From: an uncultured Pseudomonadota bacterium
GTDB lineage: Bacteria; Pseudomonadota; Alphaproteobacteria; Rs-D84
Length of the DNA stretch: 49,953 nucleotides
Direction of reading: 5' to 3'
NCBI GenBank assembly: GCA_947303585.1
Contig: CAMYYT010000005.1
Span: 1 to 49,953 of the forward strand
Shown here: positions 1-9,778 of the stretch, in pieces
Layout: each line of letters begins with the position of its first letter
Numbering within the stretch: the stretch's first letter is position 1
Program-made: the position numbers and the translations under genes
Notes under the pieces: model-generated
What the model was told of the DNA's origin: nothing
Database searches by the model: none
The model's input: only the letters and a program-made list of their open reading frames with translations

Positions 1-3000
1 AGTTTTTTGCAAACTCCGCTTCCTGATTTAGTTGAAATTCAGTATAATTCTTACAGAGATTTCTTACAGGCAGATGTAGCCCCAGAAAACAGAAAAAATA
101 TTGGGCTGCAAAATGTTTTCAAATCTATGTTCCCAATTAAAGACTATGCGGGAATTGCAGATTTGGAATTCATTGAATATACATTGGATAAACCTGTATA
201 TAATGTACAAGAATGTATGTTGCGTAATATGACATATTCCAGCAAACTGAAATTGAAGCTGAGATTGATTTTATGGGATATCGCGGAAGATGGTAAAAAA
301 TCTTTGCGTGATATCAAAGAACAAGAAATATTTATGGGCGATGTTCCGTTAATGACAGAACGTGGAAGTTTTATCGCTGCTGGTGTGGAACGCGTTGTTG
401 TGTCGCAGATGCATCGTGCCCAAGGTGTCGTATTTGGAACAACAAAAGAAGCAAAAGTTGCTGGTAATCCAGAAACATATACTGGACGCATTATTCCAGA
501 ACATGGTTCTTGGATTGATTTTGAAGAATCCAAAGGAATTATTTATGTTCGTATTGATCGCAGACGCAAAATACCTGCAACAGTTTTGTTGCGTTGTTTG
601 CCTTCAAAAGAAGATGAAAAGAAATTTGCTGCTGATCCACGCAAACCAAACATCAATGGTATGAGTCCGGAAGAAATTTTATCTACATTCTATAAACAAA
701 TTCCATTATCATTTGATGGTAAATTGTGGGTTGGCGATACGAATGTCTTTGAAGGTTTAGATAAATATCGTTTGAATTATGATTTGATTAATCCAAAAGA
801 CAAGAAAATTTTGGCATCCAAGGGTGATCGTTTGAACGCGAAACGTTTGGCAAAAATCGTTTCTGCATCTAAACAATTTGGTATTGAACGTGATGCTTTG
901 ATTGGTGAATATTTGTTCAGCGCGGTTAAAAATGGCGATGAAGTATTGTTTGCTGAAGGTACAGAAATCACAGATGAAGTATTAAACGAATTGGAAAAAT
1001 TGGGTGTAAAAAACATCTCGTTAATTTCTATCGATAATACAACTATTTCTGCACATATGCGTAATACTTTGGTTGCGGATAAAACATCAAGTCGTGAAGA
1101 AGCTTTGATTGCGATATACGATTTGGTACGTCCGGGCGAACGTCCAACTTTGGAAGCGGCAATCAATTTGTTCTTGCGTCAAGGTTTTGATGCTGCATAT
1201 TATGATTTGTCAGCGGTTGGTCGTTTCAAAATGAACAAACGTTTGAAAATTGATTCAGGTAAAAAACCAGAAGACGAACGCACATTGACCAAGACTGATT
1301 TCTTGGCTGTGTTAAAGACTTTGACAAATATTATTGATCACAAAGATGTGATAGATGATATTGATAATTTGTCTAATCGTCGTGTTCGTGCTGTGGGTGA
1401 ATTATTTGAACAAACTTTCCGTAATGGTATGTTGCGTATTGAAAGATTGGTTCGTGAAAGTTTGACTTCTCCAAATATTGCGACAATGCAACCTCAAGAT
1501 GTTATCAACGCAAAACCGTTGATGTCTTTGGTATCTGAATTTTTGGGAACATCTCAGTTGTCTCAATTTATGGATTCGTATAACCCATTGGCCGAAGTAG
1601 AACACAAACGTCTTATTTCTGCATTAGGACCTGGTGGTTTGAATCGTGAACGCGCTGGTATTGATGTCCGCGACGTGCATCCAACTCATTATGGAAGATT
1701 GTGTCCAATTCACACTCCTGAAGGTGCGAACATTGGTTTGATTTCTCACTTGTCTGCATATGCACGCGTGAATCCTTATGGATTTATTGAAACACCTTAC
1801 TATGTCGTTAAAAACAGCAAAATTACAGATGAAATGGTGTATTTGACTGCCGATGAAGAATTGGGTCATAAAATTGCCCAAGGAAACACACCAACAACAA
1901 ATTCTGGCGTTTTGGCTGAAGATATGGTGACGGCGCGCGTAGATGGCGAATTTACAATGGTTCCAAAAGAAGAAATTGATTTAATCGACGTGGCGCCTCG
2001 TCAAGTTGTATCTATTGCGACAGGTTTGATACCTTTCGTTGCTAACGACGACGCGAACCGTGCATTGATGGGATCGAACATGCAACGTCAAGGTGTTCCA
2101 TTAATGCGTGTCGAAGCACCACTTGTAGGAACAGGTATTGAACGCGAAGTTGCACGTGATTCCAGAACGGGTAAGGTTGCAAAACATAGCGGTATCGTGG
2201 AATCAGTAGACGCAAATCGTATTGTGGTTAAATGTATGAATTCACGTAATGTCGTGACAGGTGTAGATATTTACAACTTGGAAAAATTTGGTCGTTCTAA
2301 TGGTGAAACATTGGTTCATCAAAAACCATTGGTTCACGTTGGTGACAGAATTTCTGCTGGCGACATTATTGCAGATGGTTCATCTATGAATTATGGTGAA
2401 TTGGCTTTGGGACGTAATGTCTTGGTTGCATTTGTGCCATGGCGTGGTTATAACTACGAAGATGCTATCGTGATTTCTGAACGCATTTCTCGTGACGATG
2501 TTTATACATCTATCAAGATTGTAGAAAAAGAAATCAAATTGCGTGATACCCAACTGGGACCAGAAAGCTTTACTCGCGATATTCCAAATGTAGGTGAAGA
2601 AGCGTTAAAGAACTTGGATGAATCTGGTATTATCTATGTTGGCGCCCGCGTGAAACAAGGTGATATTTTGGTTGGTCGTGTTTCTCCAAAATCTGAAACA
2701 TTATTGACCCCAGAAGAAGCTTTGTTGCGTAACATCTTTGGTGAAAAAGCTTTGAATGTAAAAGATACTTCATTAAAGGTCGGACCAAACGAAGAAGGAA
2801 CAGTCATTGGTGTTAATGTTTTGACGCGTCACGGTGTTAAAAAAGACGACAGAACACAAATGATTGAATTGCAAAAAATCGAAACTATTAACAAACAACG
2901 CGATGAAGAAACAGCGATTGTTGAAAAAGGTTTTGCAGATCAAATCTTCCAGTTGGCTGAAAACGCTACGATTTCCGCAGGCACAGGCAGTTTGAAACCG

Positions 3001-4098
3001 TTTGTTGGTAAAAAATTGACAGCCGAAGTGTTCGAAGGTATTCGTGCATCTGACATGAAAAAATTGGTTGTATCTAACAAAGAAATTCAAGCCAAGATTG
3101 ATGAATTACGTGAACAACATATTTTGAAATTGAAAGACTTGAATGATCGCGCTGATGCTGAAATTGCAAAAGCAACAGAAAGCACAGCTTTGGGTGCGGG
3201 TGTTTTGAAAGAAGTCAAAGTTTACATCGCACACAAAATGAAATTGCAACCAGGTGATAAAATGGCTGGTCGTCATGGAAACAAAGGTATTGTATCCCGT
3301 GTTGTTCCTATTGAAGATATGCCACATATGGAAGACGGAACACCTGTTGATATCGTATTGAACCCACTTGGTGTGCCAAGCCGTATGAATATTGGTCAGA
3401 TATTTGAAACTCACCTTGGTATGGCTGCAAGAACACTAGGTCAACAGATTGGCGAAGTTTTGGACGAAGTAAAACAAAAACGCGCTGTGACGGACGATTT
3501 ACGCGCAATTATGGGCAAGATTTACGGCAAACAAGTTGCTGAAAAATTAGAAAAAATGACAGATACAGATGTCCGCGCCCAAGCAGCATTGTTGCGTAAT
3601 GGTGTTCCAATGGCGACTCCAACATTTGATGGTGCAACACCAGAAGAAATCAAAGCAATGTTAAAATTGGCTAAATTACCAGAATCTGGACAATTTACAT
3701 TGTATGATGGTGTAACTGGTGAAAAATTTGCCCGTCCAGTAACGGTTGGTGTAATGTACATGATGAAATTGCATCACTTGGTTGATGAAAAGATTCATGC
3801 TCGTTCAACCGGTAATTATTCTTTGGTCACACAACAACCGCTTTCCGGAAAAGCGCACATGGGTGGTCAGAGACTTGGAGAAATGGAAGTTTGGGCATTG
3901 GAAGCACATGGTGCGGCACACCTGTTGCGCGAAATGTTAACGGTTAAATCTGACGATATTGTTGGAAGAAATAAAATGTACGAAGCAATTATTTCTGGAA
4001 ACAACGATATTCAAATGGGAACACCAGAAGCATTTAATGTTTTGGTGCGCGAATTGCGCGGTCTAGGTTTGGCGTTAAACCCAAAGAAAATGGATTAG
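1..4098 (+). CDS. rpoB: DNA-directed RNA polymerase subunit beta (5' end truncated by window edge)
   Basis: Frame is open to base 1 (SFLQTPLPDLVEIQYNSY); RpoB motifs DVHPTHYGRLCPIHTPEGANIGLI, GRNVLVAFVPWRGYNYEDAIVISE, KMAGRHGNKGIVSRV, QQPLSGKAHMGGQRLGEMEVWALEAHGA. Confidence 0.98.
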   Translation, partial: SFLQTPLPDLVEIQYNSYRDFLQADVAPENRKNIGLQNVFKSMFPIKDYAGIADLEFIEYTLDKPVYNVQECMLRNMTYSSKLKLKLRLILWDIAEDGKKSLRDIKEQEIFMGDVPLMTERGSFIAAGVERVVVSQMHRAQGVVFGTTKEAKVAGNPETYTGRIIPEHGSWIDFEESKGIIYVRIDRRRKIPATVLLRCLPSKEDEKKFAADPRKPNINGMSPEEILSTFYKQIPLSFDGKLWVGDTNVFEGLDKYRLNYDLINPKDKKILASKGDRLNAKRLAKIVSASKQFGIERDALIGEYLFSAVKNGDEVLFAEGTEITDEVLNELEKLGVKNISLISIDNTTISAHMRNTLVADKTSSREEALIAIYDLVRPGERPTLEAAINLFLRQGFDAAYYDLSAVGRFKMNKRLKIDSGKKPEDERTLTKTDFLAVLKTLTNIIDHKDVIDDIDNLSNRRVRAVGELFEQTFRNGMLRIERLVRESLTSPNIATMQPQDVINAKPLMSLVSEFLGTSQLSQFMDSYNPLAEVEHKRLISALGPGGLNRERAGIDVRDVHPTHYGRLCPIHTPEGANIGLISHLSAYARVNPYGFIETPYYVVKNSKITDEMVYLTADEELGHKIAQGNTPTTNSGVLAEDMVTARVDGEFTMVPKEEIDLIDVAPRQVVSIATGLIPFVANDDANRALMGSNMQRQGVPLMRVEAPLVGTGIEREVARDSRTGKVAKHSGIVESVDANRIVVKCMNSRNVVTGVDIYNLEKFGRSNGETLVHQKPLVHVGDRISAGDIIADGSSMNYGELALGRNVLVAFVPWRGYNYEDAIVISERISRDDVYTSIKIVEKEIKLRDTQLGPESFTRDIPNVGEEALKNLDESGIIYVGARVKQGDILVGRVSPKSETLLTPEEALLRNIFGEKALNVKDTSLKVGPNEEGTVIGVNVLTRHGVKKDDRTQMIELQKIETINKQRDEETAIVEKGFADQIFQLAENATISAGTGSLKPFVGKKLTAEVFEGIRASDMKKLVVSNKEIQAKIDELREQHILKLKDLNDRADAEIAKATESTALGAGVLKEVKVYIAHKMKLQPGDKMAGRHGNKGIVSRVVPIEDMPHMEDGTPVDIVLNPLGVPSRMNIGQIFETHLGMAARTLGQQIGEVLDEVKQKRAVTDDLRAIMGKIYGKQVAEKLEKMTDTDVRAQAALLRNGVPMATPTFDGATPEEIKAMLKLAKLPESGQFTLYDGVTGEKFARPVTVGVMYMMKLHHLVDEKIHARSTGNYSLVTQQPLSGKAHMGGQRLGEMEVWALEAHGAAHLLREMLTVKSDDIVGRNKMYEAIISGNNDIQMGTPEAFNVLVRELRGLGLALNPKKMD

Positions 4099-4140
4099 TG
4101 GCCCGGCCATCAGGCAGTTGAAAAATTGCCTGCGGGCCAC
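4098..4140 (+). other. Long hairpin in the rpoB-rpoC intergenic region
   Basis: GTGGCCCG(4098-4105)/CGGGCCAC(4133-4140) and CAGGCA(4111-4116)/TGCCTG(4127-4132); no T-run follows. Confidence 0.6.
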
Positions 4141-4175
4141 AGGCACTTTTAGTGACTTAAAAGGAGCAAAAACAC

Positions 4176-7100
4176 ATGACAAATATGTTGCAAAAGATAT
4201 TTGGACAAATAGAAACCAAGGAACAATTTGATGCTTTGCGTATTTCTATTGCGTCCCCAGAAGAAATTCTGTCGTGGTCTCATGGTGAGGTTAAAAAACC
4301 AGAAACCATCAATTATCATTCCTTGAAACCAGAAGCAGAAGGTTTGTTCTGTCAACAAATTTTCGGTCCGGTCAAAGATTACGAATGTGCATGCGGAAAA
4401 TATAAACGTATTAAATTCCGTGGTGTTGTTTGTGAACGTTGCGGGGTCGAAGTGGGGTCTTCTGCTGTACGTCGTGAACGTATGGGGCATATCAAATTGG
4501 CGATTCCTGTGGCGCATACATGGTTTTTACGCGAAGGAAAAATCGCTACATTGTTAAACAATTTGCCACAAAAGAAATTAGAACAAGTTATTTCTTATGA
4601 TGCATATATTGTGACCGAACCAGGTCTTACTAGTTTGAAACAATACGATGTTATCAGTGAAGATGAATACCAGGCTGCTATTGAAGAATTTGGTGAAGAT
4701 TCTTTCCATGTTGGTATCGGCGCCGAAGGTATTCGTTCTATAATTGCGAATCTTGATATGGGTGATGAAAGAACCCGTCTGCGTGCAGAATTAGCAGAAA
4801 CAAAATCAGAATCGAAACGCAAATCTATTATCAAACAATTGAAATTGGTTGAATCTTTCTTGGATTCCAAGACAGAACCACAATGGATGTTGCCTGATAT
4901 TATACCTGTGATTCCACCAGATATGCGTCCACTTGTAAATTTGGATGCTGGGCACGTTGCGTCATCTGATTTGAACGATTTGTATCGTCGTGTGATTATC
5001 CGTAATAATCGTTTGAAAAGATTTATGGAAATGCATGCTCCTGAAATTATTGTTCGCAATGAAAAACGTATGTTACAAGAAGCAGTAGATTCCTTGTTTG
5101 ATAACGGACACAAGGCTCGTCCAATGGTTTCACAAAACCGTCGTCCATTGAAATCTTTGTCTGATTCTTTGCGTGGAAAACAAGGTCGTTTCCGTATGAA
5201 TATGTTGGGTAAACGTGTAGATTATTCTGGACGTAGTGTTATTACACCTGGGCCAACACTTCGTATGCACCAAGTTGGTTTGCCAAAAACGATGGCATTA
5301 GAATTGTTCAAACCATTTGTTTTTGCAAAATTAATGGCTGGTGATTATGCGAACACATTGAAGACTGCTCGCAGAATGGTTGAAAATGGCGAAGACATTG
5401 TGTGGGAAATTTTGGAAAAGGTTATTTATCAACATCCAGTGTTGTTAAACCGCGCTCCATCTTTGCATAGATTGTCATTGATTGCGTTTGAACCGGTTTT
5501 GATAGAAGGTAAAGCAATTCGTTTGCATCCATTGGTTTGCGCTGGGTTTAACGCGGACTTTGACGGAGACCAGATGTCCGTGCACGTTCCTATTTCTTTG
5601 GAAGCACAACTTGAAGCGCGCACATTAATGTTGTCTACAAATAATGTGTTATCGCCTGCAAACGGTGAACCAATGACAGTTCCTTCACAAGACATGGTTT
5701 TGGGTGTTTACTATATATCTTTGATTAATGGTGAACACGATGAAAAGAAATCACCGCGTTTTGTAAATATGGACGAAGTTAAATTGGCATTGGAAAACAA
5801 AACAATCACTTTGCATACACCAATTTATGCGCGTGTAAACGGCAAATTGTATGCCACTACCGCAGGTCGTATGATATTGGGAGAATTGTTGCCAAAATCT
5901 GATAAAATGCCATTTGATTTGGTAAACAAAGTTATGCCAAAGAAAGAAATCAAAAAATTGTTGGCTACTGCTTATGAAAACTGTGGTGACAAAGCGATGA
6001 TTTTATTGGCAGACGCTTTGAAAGATACTGGCTTTGAACAAGCAGTACGCAGTGGTATTTCCATTGGTTTTGATGATGTTGTTATTCCAGAAGATAAACA
6101 AGCGATTATCGAAAAATCAGAAAAAGCAGCTGCAGAAATCGAAGAACAATACCAAAACGGTTTGTTGTCTGGGGGTGAACGTCATAATAAATTGATTGAC
6201 CTTTGGATGCATACAACTGATGAATTGGGTGACAAGGCTTACGCTTCGTTAGGTAATACCAAAGGTGATAATTGGAATTCGATTCATATGATGGCTTTGT
6301 CTGGCGCTCGTGGATCCAAAGGTCAGATTCAACAGTTGGCAGGTATGCGTGGTATGATGCAGAAGCCAGACGGTTCGATTATCGAAGTTCCAATTATTTC
6401 GAACTTTAAAGAAGGTCTGACCATGTCTGAATACTTTACATCCACACACGGTGCGCGTAAAGGTATGTCGGATACGGCTTTGAAGACGGCTACTGCTGGG
6501 TATTTGACACGTCGTTTGGTTGATTTGGCTATTAACACAGTCATCACAGAACACGATTGTGGAACACACGAATTCATTACTGCAAAACCAGTATACCAAG
6601 GTTCAACATTATCTGTTGCGTTGGGTGATGTGGTTCTGGGACGCACAGCAGCACACGATGTTATACATCCATTGACCAAAGAAGTCATTGTAAAGGCTGG
6701 TGATTTGATTACAAAATCAGCAGCGCGTCAAATCAATGAATCTGGTCTTCCAAGCGTTGATATTCGCAGCGTTTTAACATGCCAAAGTGATGGTTTGTGT
6801 GCAAAATGTTATGGTATGGATTTGTCCAGAAACGCGTTGGTACACGTTGGCGAAGCGGTTGGTTTGGTTGCTGGTCAATCTATTGGTGAACCTGGAACTC
6901 AGTTGACATTGCGTACCTTCCACATTGGTGGTGTTGCCGAAGGTAATTCTGAATCGCACTTTATTGAAATGCCTGTATCTGGCACAATCAAATTGGAAAA
7001 TGTAAACACAATTACAAATTCTGTTGGTCGTGTAGTAGTTTTGTCTCGTACAGGTAAAATTGGTGTCATAGACAAAGACGGCAAAGAATTATTCTCGACA

Positions 7101-8288
7101 GCGTTGCCTTATGCATCTATGTTGTTGGTTAACGATGGTGATAAAGTCGAAAAAGGTCAAAAAGTTGCAGAATGGGATCCATACTCTAATACAATTATCG
7201 CGGAAAAAGATGGTATTGTGTCATACAATGATTTGATTGAAAATGTCTCTTACCAAGAAGAAATTGACGCGGTAACGGGTATTACTTCTCGCAAGGTTAT
7301 CAATTGGAAAACAAATACCAAGAAAGCATTGAACCCATCTATCAGATTGGTTGATGAAAACGGTAATGTGATTTCATTGGGTGGCAAGAAAATAGCTGAA
7401 TATTTATTGCCAACATATTCGACATTAAATGTTCCAAACGGCGAAAAGATTCATGCTGGTGACATTTTGGCTCGTATTCCTGTTCAAACCAAAAAGACAG
7501 GCGATATTACCGGTGGTCTTCCACGCGTTGAAGAATTATTGGAAATCCGTCGTCCTGCGAACCCAGCGTTATTGGCTGAAATTGACGGAACAGTCGAATT
7601 AGAAGATGCGAAATCAAAGATTATAATTCGTATTGAACCAACAGACGGAACTGCCCCGGTTGAATATGCTGTTCCAAAAGGAACAAACTTGTTGGTCCGC
7701 AGCGGCGACATGGTTCGCAAAGCTGATAAATTGGTCGATGGTGATCCTGTTCCACAAGACATCTTGCGTATCTTGGGTCAAAAAGCATTGGCGCAATTTA
7801 TGGTGGAACAAGTTCAACAAGTTTATCGCTTGCAGGGTGTGTCCATCAATGACAAACATATTGAAATTTTGATACGTGAAATGACTCGTCGTGTAGAAGT
7901 AAGCGATCCTGGTGATACTTCCTTCTTGGGCGGTGCGGTTGTTGACCGTGTTGATTTTGAAGAAGAAAATGCTCGTGTTGCCAAAGACGGTGGCCGTGTT
8001 GCTACAGCTTCTCAGGTCTTGGTTGGTTTGACACGTGCGTCCCTGACATCTCGTTCGTTTATATCCAATGCATCGTTCCAACAAACAACAAAAGTGTTGG
8101 TAGATGCGGCAATCAGCGGTTCTACGGACAGATTGATTGGTGTAAACGAAAACTTGATTGTTGGTCGTCTGATTCCAATTGGAACAGGTGCATATGTTCG
8201 TCGCGTTCGTGAAATTGCCAAAGAAGAAGAAAAAGCTGAAAAATTGGCACGCGAAGGTGGAAAACAACAACAGTTGTTGGATATATAA
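4176..8288 (+). CDS. rpoC: DNA-directed RNA polymerase subunit beta'
   Basis: NADFDGDQMSVHVP catalytic motif; CACGKYKRIKFRGVVCERCGVE zinc site; AGQSIGEPGTQLTLRTFHIGG. Confidence 0.98.
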   Translation: MTNMLQKIFGQIETKEQFDALRISIASPEEILSWSHGEVKKPETINYHSLKPEAEGLFCQQIFGPVKDYECACGKYKRIKFRGVVCERCGVEVGSSAVRRERMGHIKLAIPVAHTWFLREGKIATLLNNLPQKKLEQVISYDAYIVTEPGLTSLKQYDVISEDEYQAAIEEFGEDSFHVGIGAEGIRSIIANLDMGDERTRLRAELAETKSESKRKSIIKQLKLVESFLDSKTEPQWMLPDIIPVIPPDMRPLVNLDAGHVASSDLNDLYRRVIIRNNRLKRFMEMHAPEIIVRNEKRMLQEAVDSLFDNGHKARPMVSQNRRPLKSLSDSLRGKQGRFRMNMLGKRVDYSGRSVITPGPTLRMHQVGLPKTMALELFKPFVFAKLMAGDYANTLKTARRMVENGEDIVWEILEKVIYQHPVLLNRAPSLHRLSLIAFEPVLIEGKAIRLHPLVCAGFNADFDGDQMSVHVPISLEAQLEARTLMLSTNNVLSPANGEPMTVPSQDMVLGVYYISLINGEHDEKKSPRFVNMDEVKLALENKTITLHTPIYARVNGKLYATTAGRMILGELLPKSDKMPFDLVNKVMPKKEIKKLLATAYENCGDKAMILLADALKDTGFEQAVRSGISIGFDDVVIPEDKQAIIEKSEKAAAEIEEQYQNGLLSGGERHNKLIDLWMHTTDELGDKAYASLGNTKGDNWNSIHMMALSGARGSKGQIQQLAGMRGMMQKPDGSIIEVPIISNFKEGLTMSEYFTSTHGARKGMSDTALKTATAGYLTRRLVDLAINTVITEHDCGTHEFITAKPVYQGSTLSVALGDVVLGRTAAHDVIHPLTKEVIVKAGDLITKSAARQINESGLPSVDIRSVLTCQSDGLCAKCYGMDLSRNALVHVGEAVGLVAGQSIGEPGTQLTLRTFHIGGVAEGNSESHFIEMPVSGTIKLENVNTITNSVGRVVVLSRTGKIGVIDKDGKELFSTALPYASMLLVNDGDKVEKGQKVAEWDPYSNTIIAEKDGIVSYNDLIENVSYQEEIDAVTGITSRKVINWKTNTKKALNPSIRLVDENGNVISLGGKKIAEYLLPTYSTLNVPNGEKIHAGDILARIPVQTKKTGDITGGLPRVEELLEIRRPANPALLAEIDGTVELEDAKSKIIIRIEPTDGTAPVEYAVPKGTNLLVRSGDMVRKADKLVDGDPVPQDILRILGQKALAQFMVEQVQQVYRLQGVSINDKHIEILIREMTRRVEVSDPGDTSFLGGAVVDRVDFEEENARVAKDGGRVATASQVLVGLTRASLTSRSFISNASFQQTTKVLVDAAISGSTDRLIGVNENLIVGRLIPIGTGAYVRRVREIAKEEEKAEKLAREGGKQQQLLDI

Positions 8289-8300
8289 TTGAAAACTTGT

Positions 8301-8336
8301 ATACCCGGTTGGCGCGTTTGTGCGACATCCGGGTAT
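8301..8336 (+). terminator. Hairpin after rpoC, probable terminator
   Basis: ATACCCGG...CCGGGTAT inverted repeat with weak T-tract. Confidence 0.45.
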
Positions 8337-8376
8337 TATAGTGTGTCTGTATAAGAAATTAAGTCTGATTTTTTAC

Positions 8377-8404
8377 TTGCAAATGATTAATAATCAGGTA
8401 GAAT
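8377..8404 (+). promoter_or_regulatory. Putative sigma-70 promoter of rpmF-plsX
   Basis: TTGCAA-N16-TAGAAT, 30 bp upstream of rpmF. Confidence 0.55.
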
Positions 8405-8433
8405 AAAAGACTGTAAAATAAAAGGATTGTAAA

Positions 8434-8583
8434 ATGGCAACTCCAAAAAGTAAAACAAGTAAAGCTCGTTCTGCGCAACGTCGTTCACACGATGCATTGA
8501 CAGCTATGCCGGTATCAGTATGCAAAAAATGTGGCGAAAAGAAACGTCCACATCATGTTTGCCCTGCGTGCGGATCTAAATAA
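8434..8583 (+). CDS. rpmF: 50S ribosomal protein L32
   Basis: MATPKSKTSKARSAQRRSHDALTAMPVSVCKKCGEKKRPHHVCPACGSK with CxxC...CxxC; 49 aa, below the ORF track cut-off; followed by plsX as is typical. Confidence 0.93.
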   Translation: MATPKSKTSKARSAQRRSHDALTAMPVSVCKKCGEKKRPHHVCPACGSK

Positions 8584-8649
8584 TACTTGGAAAAGGAATT
8601 AAAAAGGGGGCAGGGATAATTTATCCGTGTTCCCTTTTTTTATATTAAA

Positions 8650-9723
8650 ATGTCAGAAACAAAAAGAATTATTTCTATAGATGCAATGGGCGGCGATCAT
8701 GCACCGTTGGCTGTTCTTGGTGGAATTAATCAGTTTTTATATCAATATGGCGAAGAAAGTGTGTTTTTCCGCCTTTTTGGTAACGAAAAGAAATTGCGTT
8801 CATTGTTAAAGAAATTCCCACGTGTTGCCCGTAATTGTGAGATTATACATGCAAGCGGTGTTATTTCTGGTACGGACAAAGTTCGCGATGTTATTCGTCA
8901 TGCCCAAGACACTTCGATGTATATGGCGGTCAAAGATGTCCGCGAAGGAAACTCTGCCGCGGTTGTATCTGCTGGAAATACTGGCGTTTTGATGGCGTTG
9001 TCGAAATTGGCTTTGAAAACGGTTGATGGTATATCTCGTCCAGCAATCACAACAATGTTGCCATCGGGGGATGGTGATACACGTGTTGTTGGTCTTGATT
9101 TGGGCGCTAATGTCCAATGTGACGAAGAAGTTTTATTTGATTTTGCTATTTTGGGCAGTGTTTACGCTGAAATTATTGGAAAAATGGAACGTCCGCGCGT
9201 TGGTATTTTGAATATCGGCGAAGAAGAAACCAAGGGCAGCGAAACATTGCAACATTTAAACAAAGTTTTAACCGAACATGCCAAAGAATTGCCTTATGAA
9301 TACATTGGCTTTGTAGAGGGTAATGATGTAACCGCTGGAAACGTCCAAGTAGTTGTCACAGATGGCTTTACAGGCAATGTTATGTTAAAAACGGTAGAAG
9401 GTACCGCGAAAATGATTTCTCGCATTGTAAAGGCAAATTACAAGCGTTCGCTATTGGCAATTCTTGGAACATTTTTCCTGATACATTTGTTCAAAAGATT
9501 AAAGAATAAAATTGACCCGCGTTCATATGCTGGGGCTGTGTTTTTGGGGCTTAATGGGTTTTCGATAAAAACGCATGGAAACAGCGACGCGCTTTCTTGG
9601 ACGCATGCCATAGAATATGCGGCAAATCTTTGTAAATCTGATTTTTATGGTATAATTCGTGAAAGAACTGATGCTTTGTCGAATATCAAAGAAGAATTGA
9701 AAAAATCTGAAAAAACAGAATAA
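8650..9723 (+). CDS. plsX: Phosphate acyltransferase PlsX
   Basis: IISIDAMGGDHAP start, VSAGNTGVLMA, GFVEGNDV, VVTDGFTGNVMLKTVEG. Confidence 0.96.
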   Translation: MSETKRIISIDAMGGDHAPLAVLGGINQFLYQYGEESVFFRLFGNEKKLRSLLKKFPRVARNCEIIHASGVISGTDKVRDVIRHAQDTSMYMAVKDVREGNSAAVVSAGNTGVLMALSKLALKTVDGISRPAITTMLPSGDGDTRVVGLDLGANVQCDEEVLFDFAILGSVYAEIIGKMERPRVGILNIGEEETKGSETLQHLNKVLTEHAKELPYEYIGFVEGNDVTAGNVQVVVTDGFTGNVMLKTVEGTAKMISRIVKANYKRSLLAILGTFFLIHLFKRLKNKIDPRSYAGAVFLGLNGFSIKTHGNSDALSWTHAIEYAANLCKSDFYGIIRERTDALSNIKEELKKSEKTE

Positions 9724-9728
9724 AAAAA

Positions 9729-9756
9729 ACGCCATATGAAAAATATGGCGTTTTTT
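9729..9756. terminator. Bidirectional terminator between convergent genes
   Basis: ACGCCATA...TATGGCGT flanked by A-run and T-run. Confidence 0.8.
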
Positions 9757-9778
9757 ATTTTGTTGTCTTTTATTATGG

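Noticed and set aside
7614-8270. Minus-strand 218-aa ORF opposite rpoC
   Set aside because: Antisense to conserved rpoC sequence, no recognisable domain
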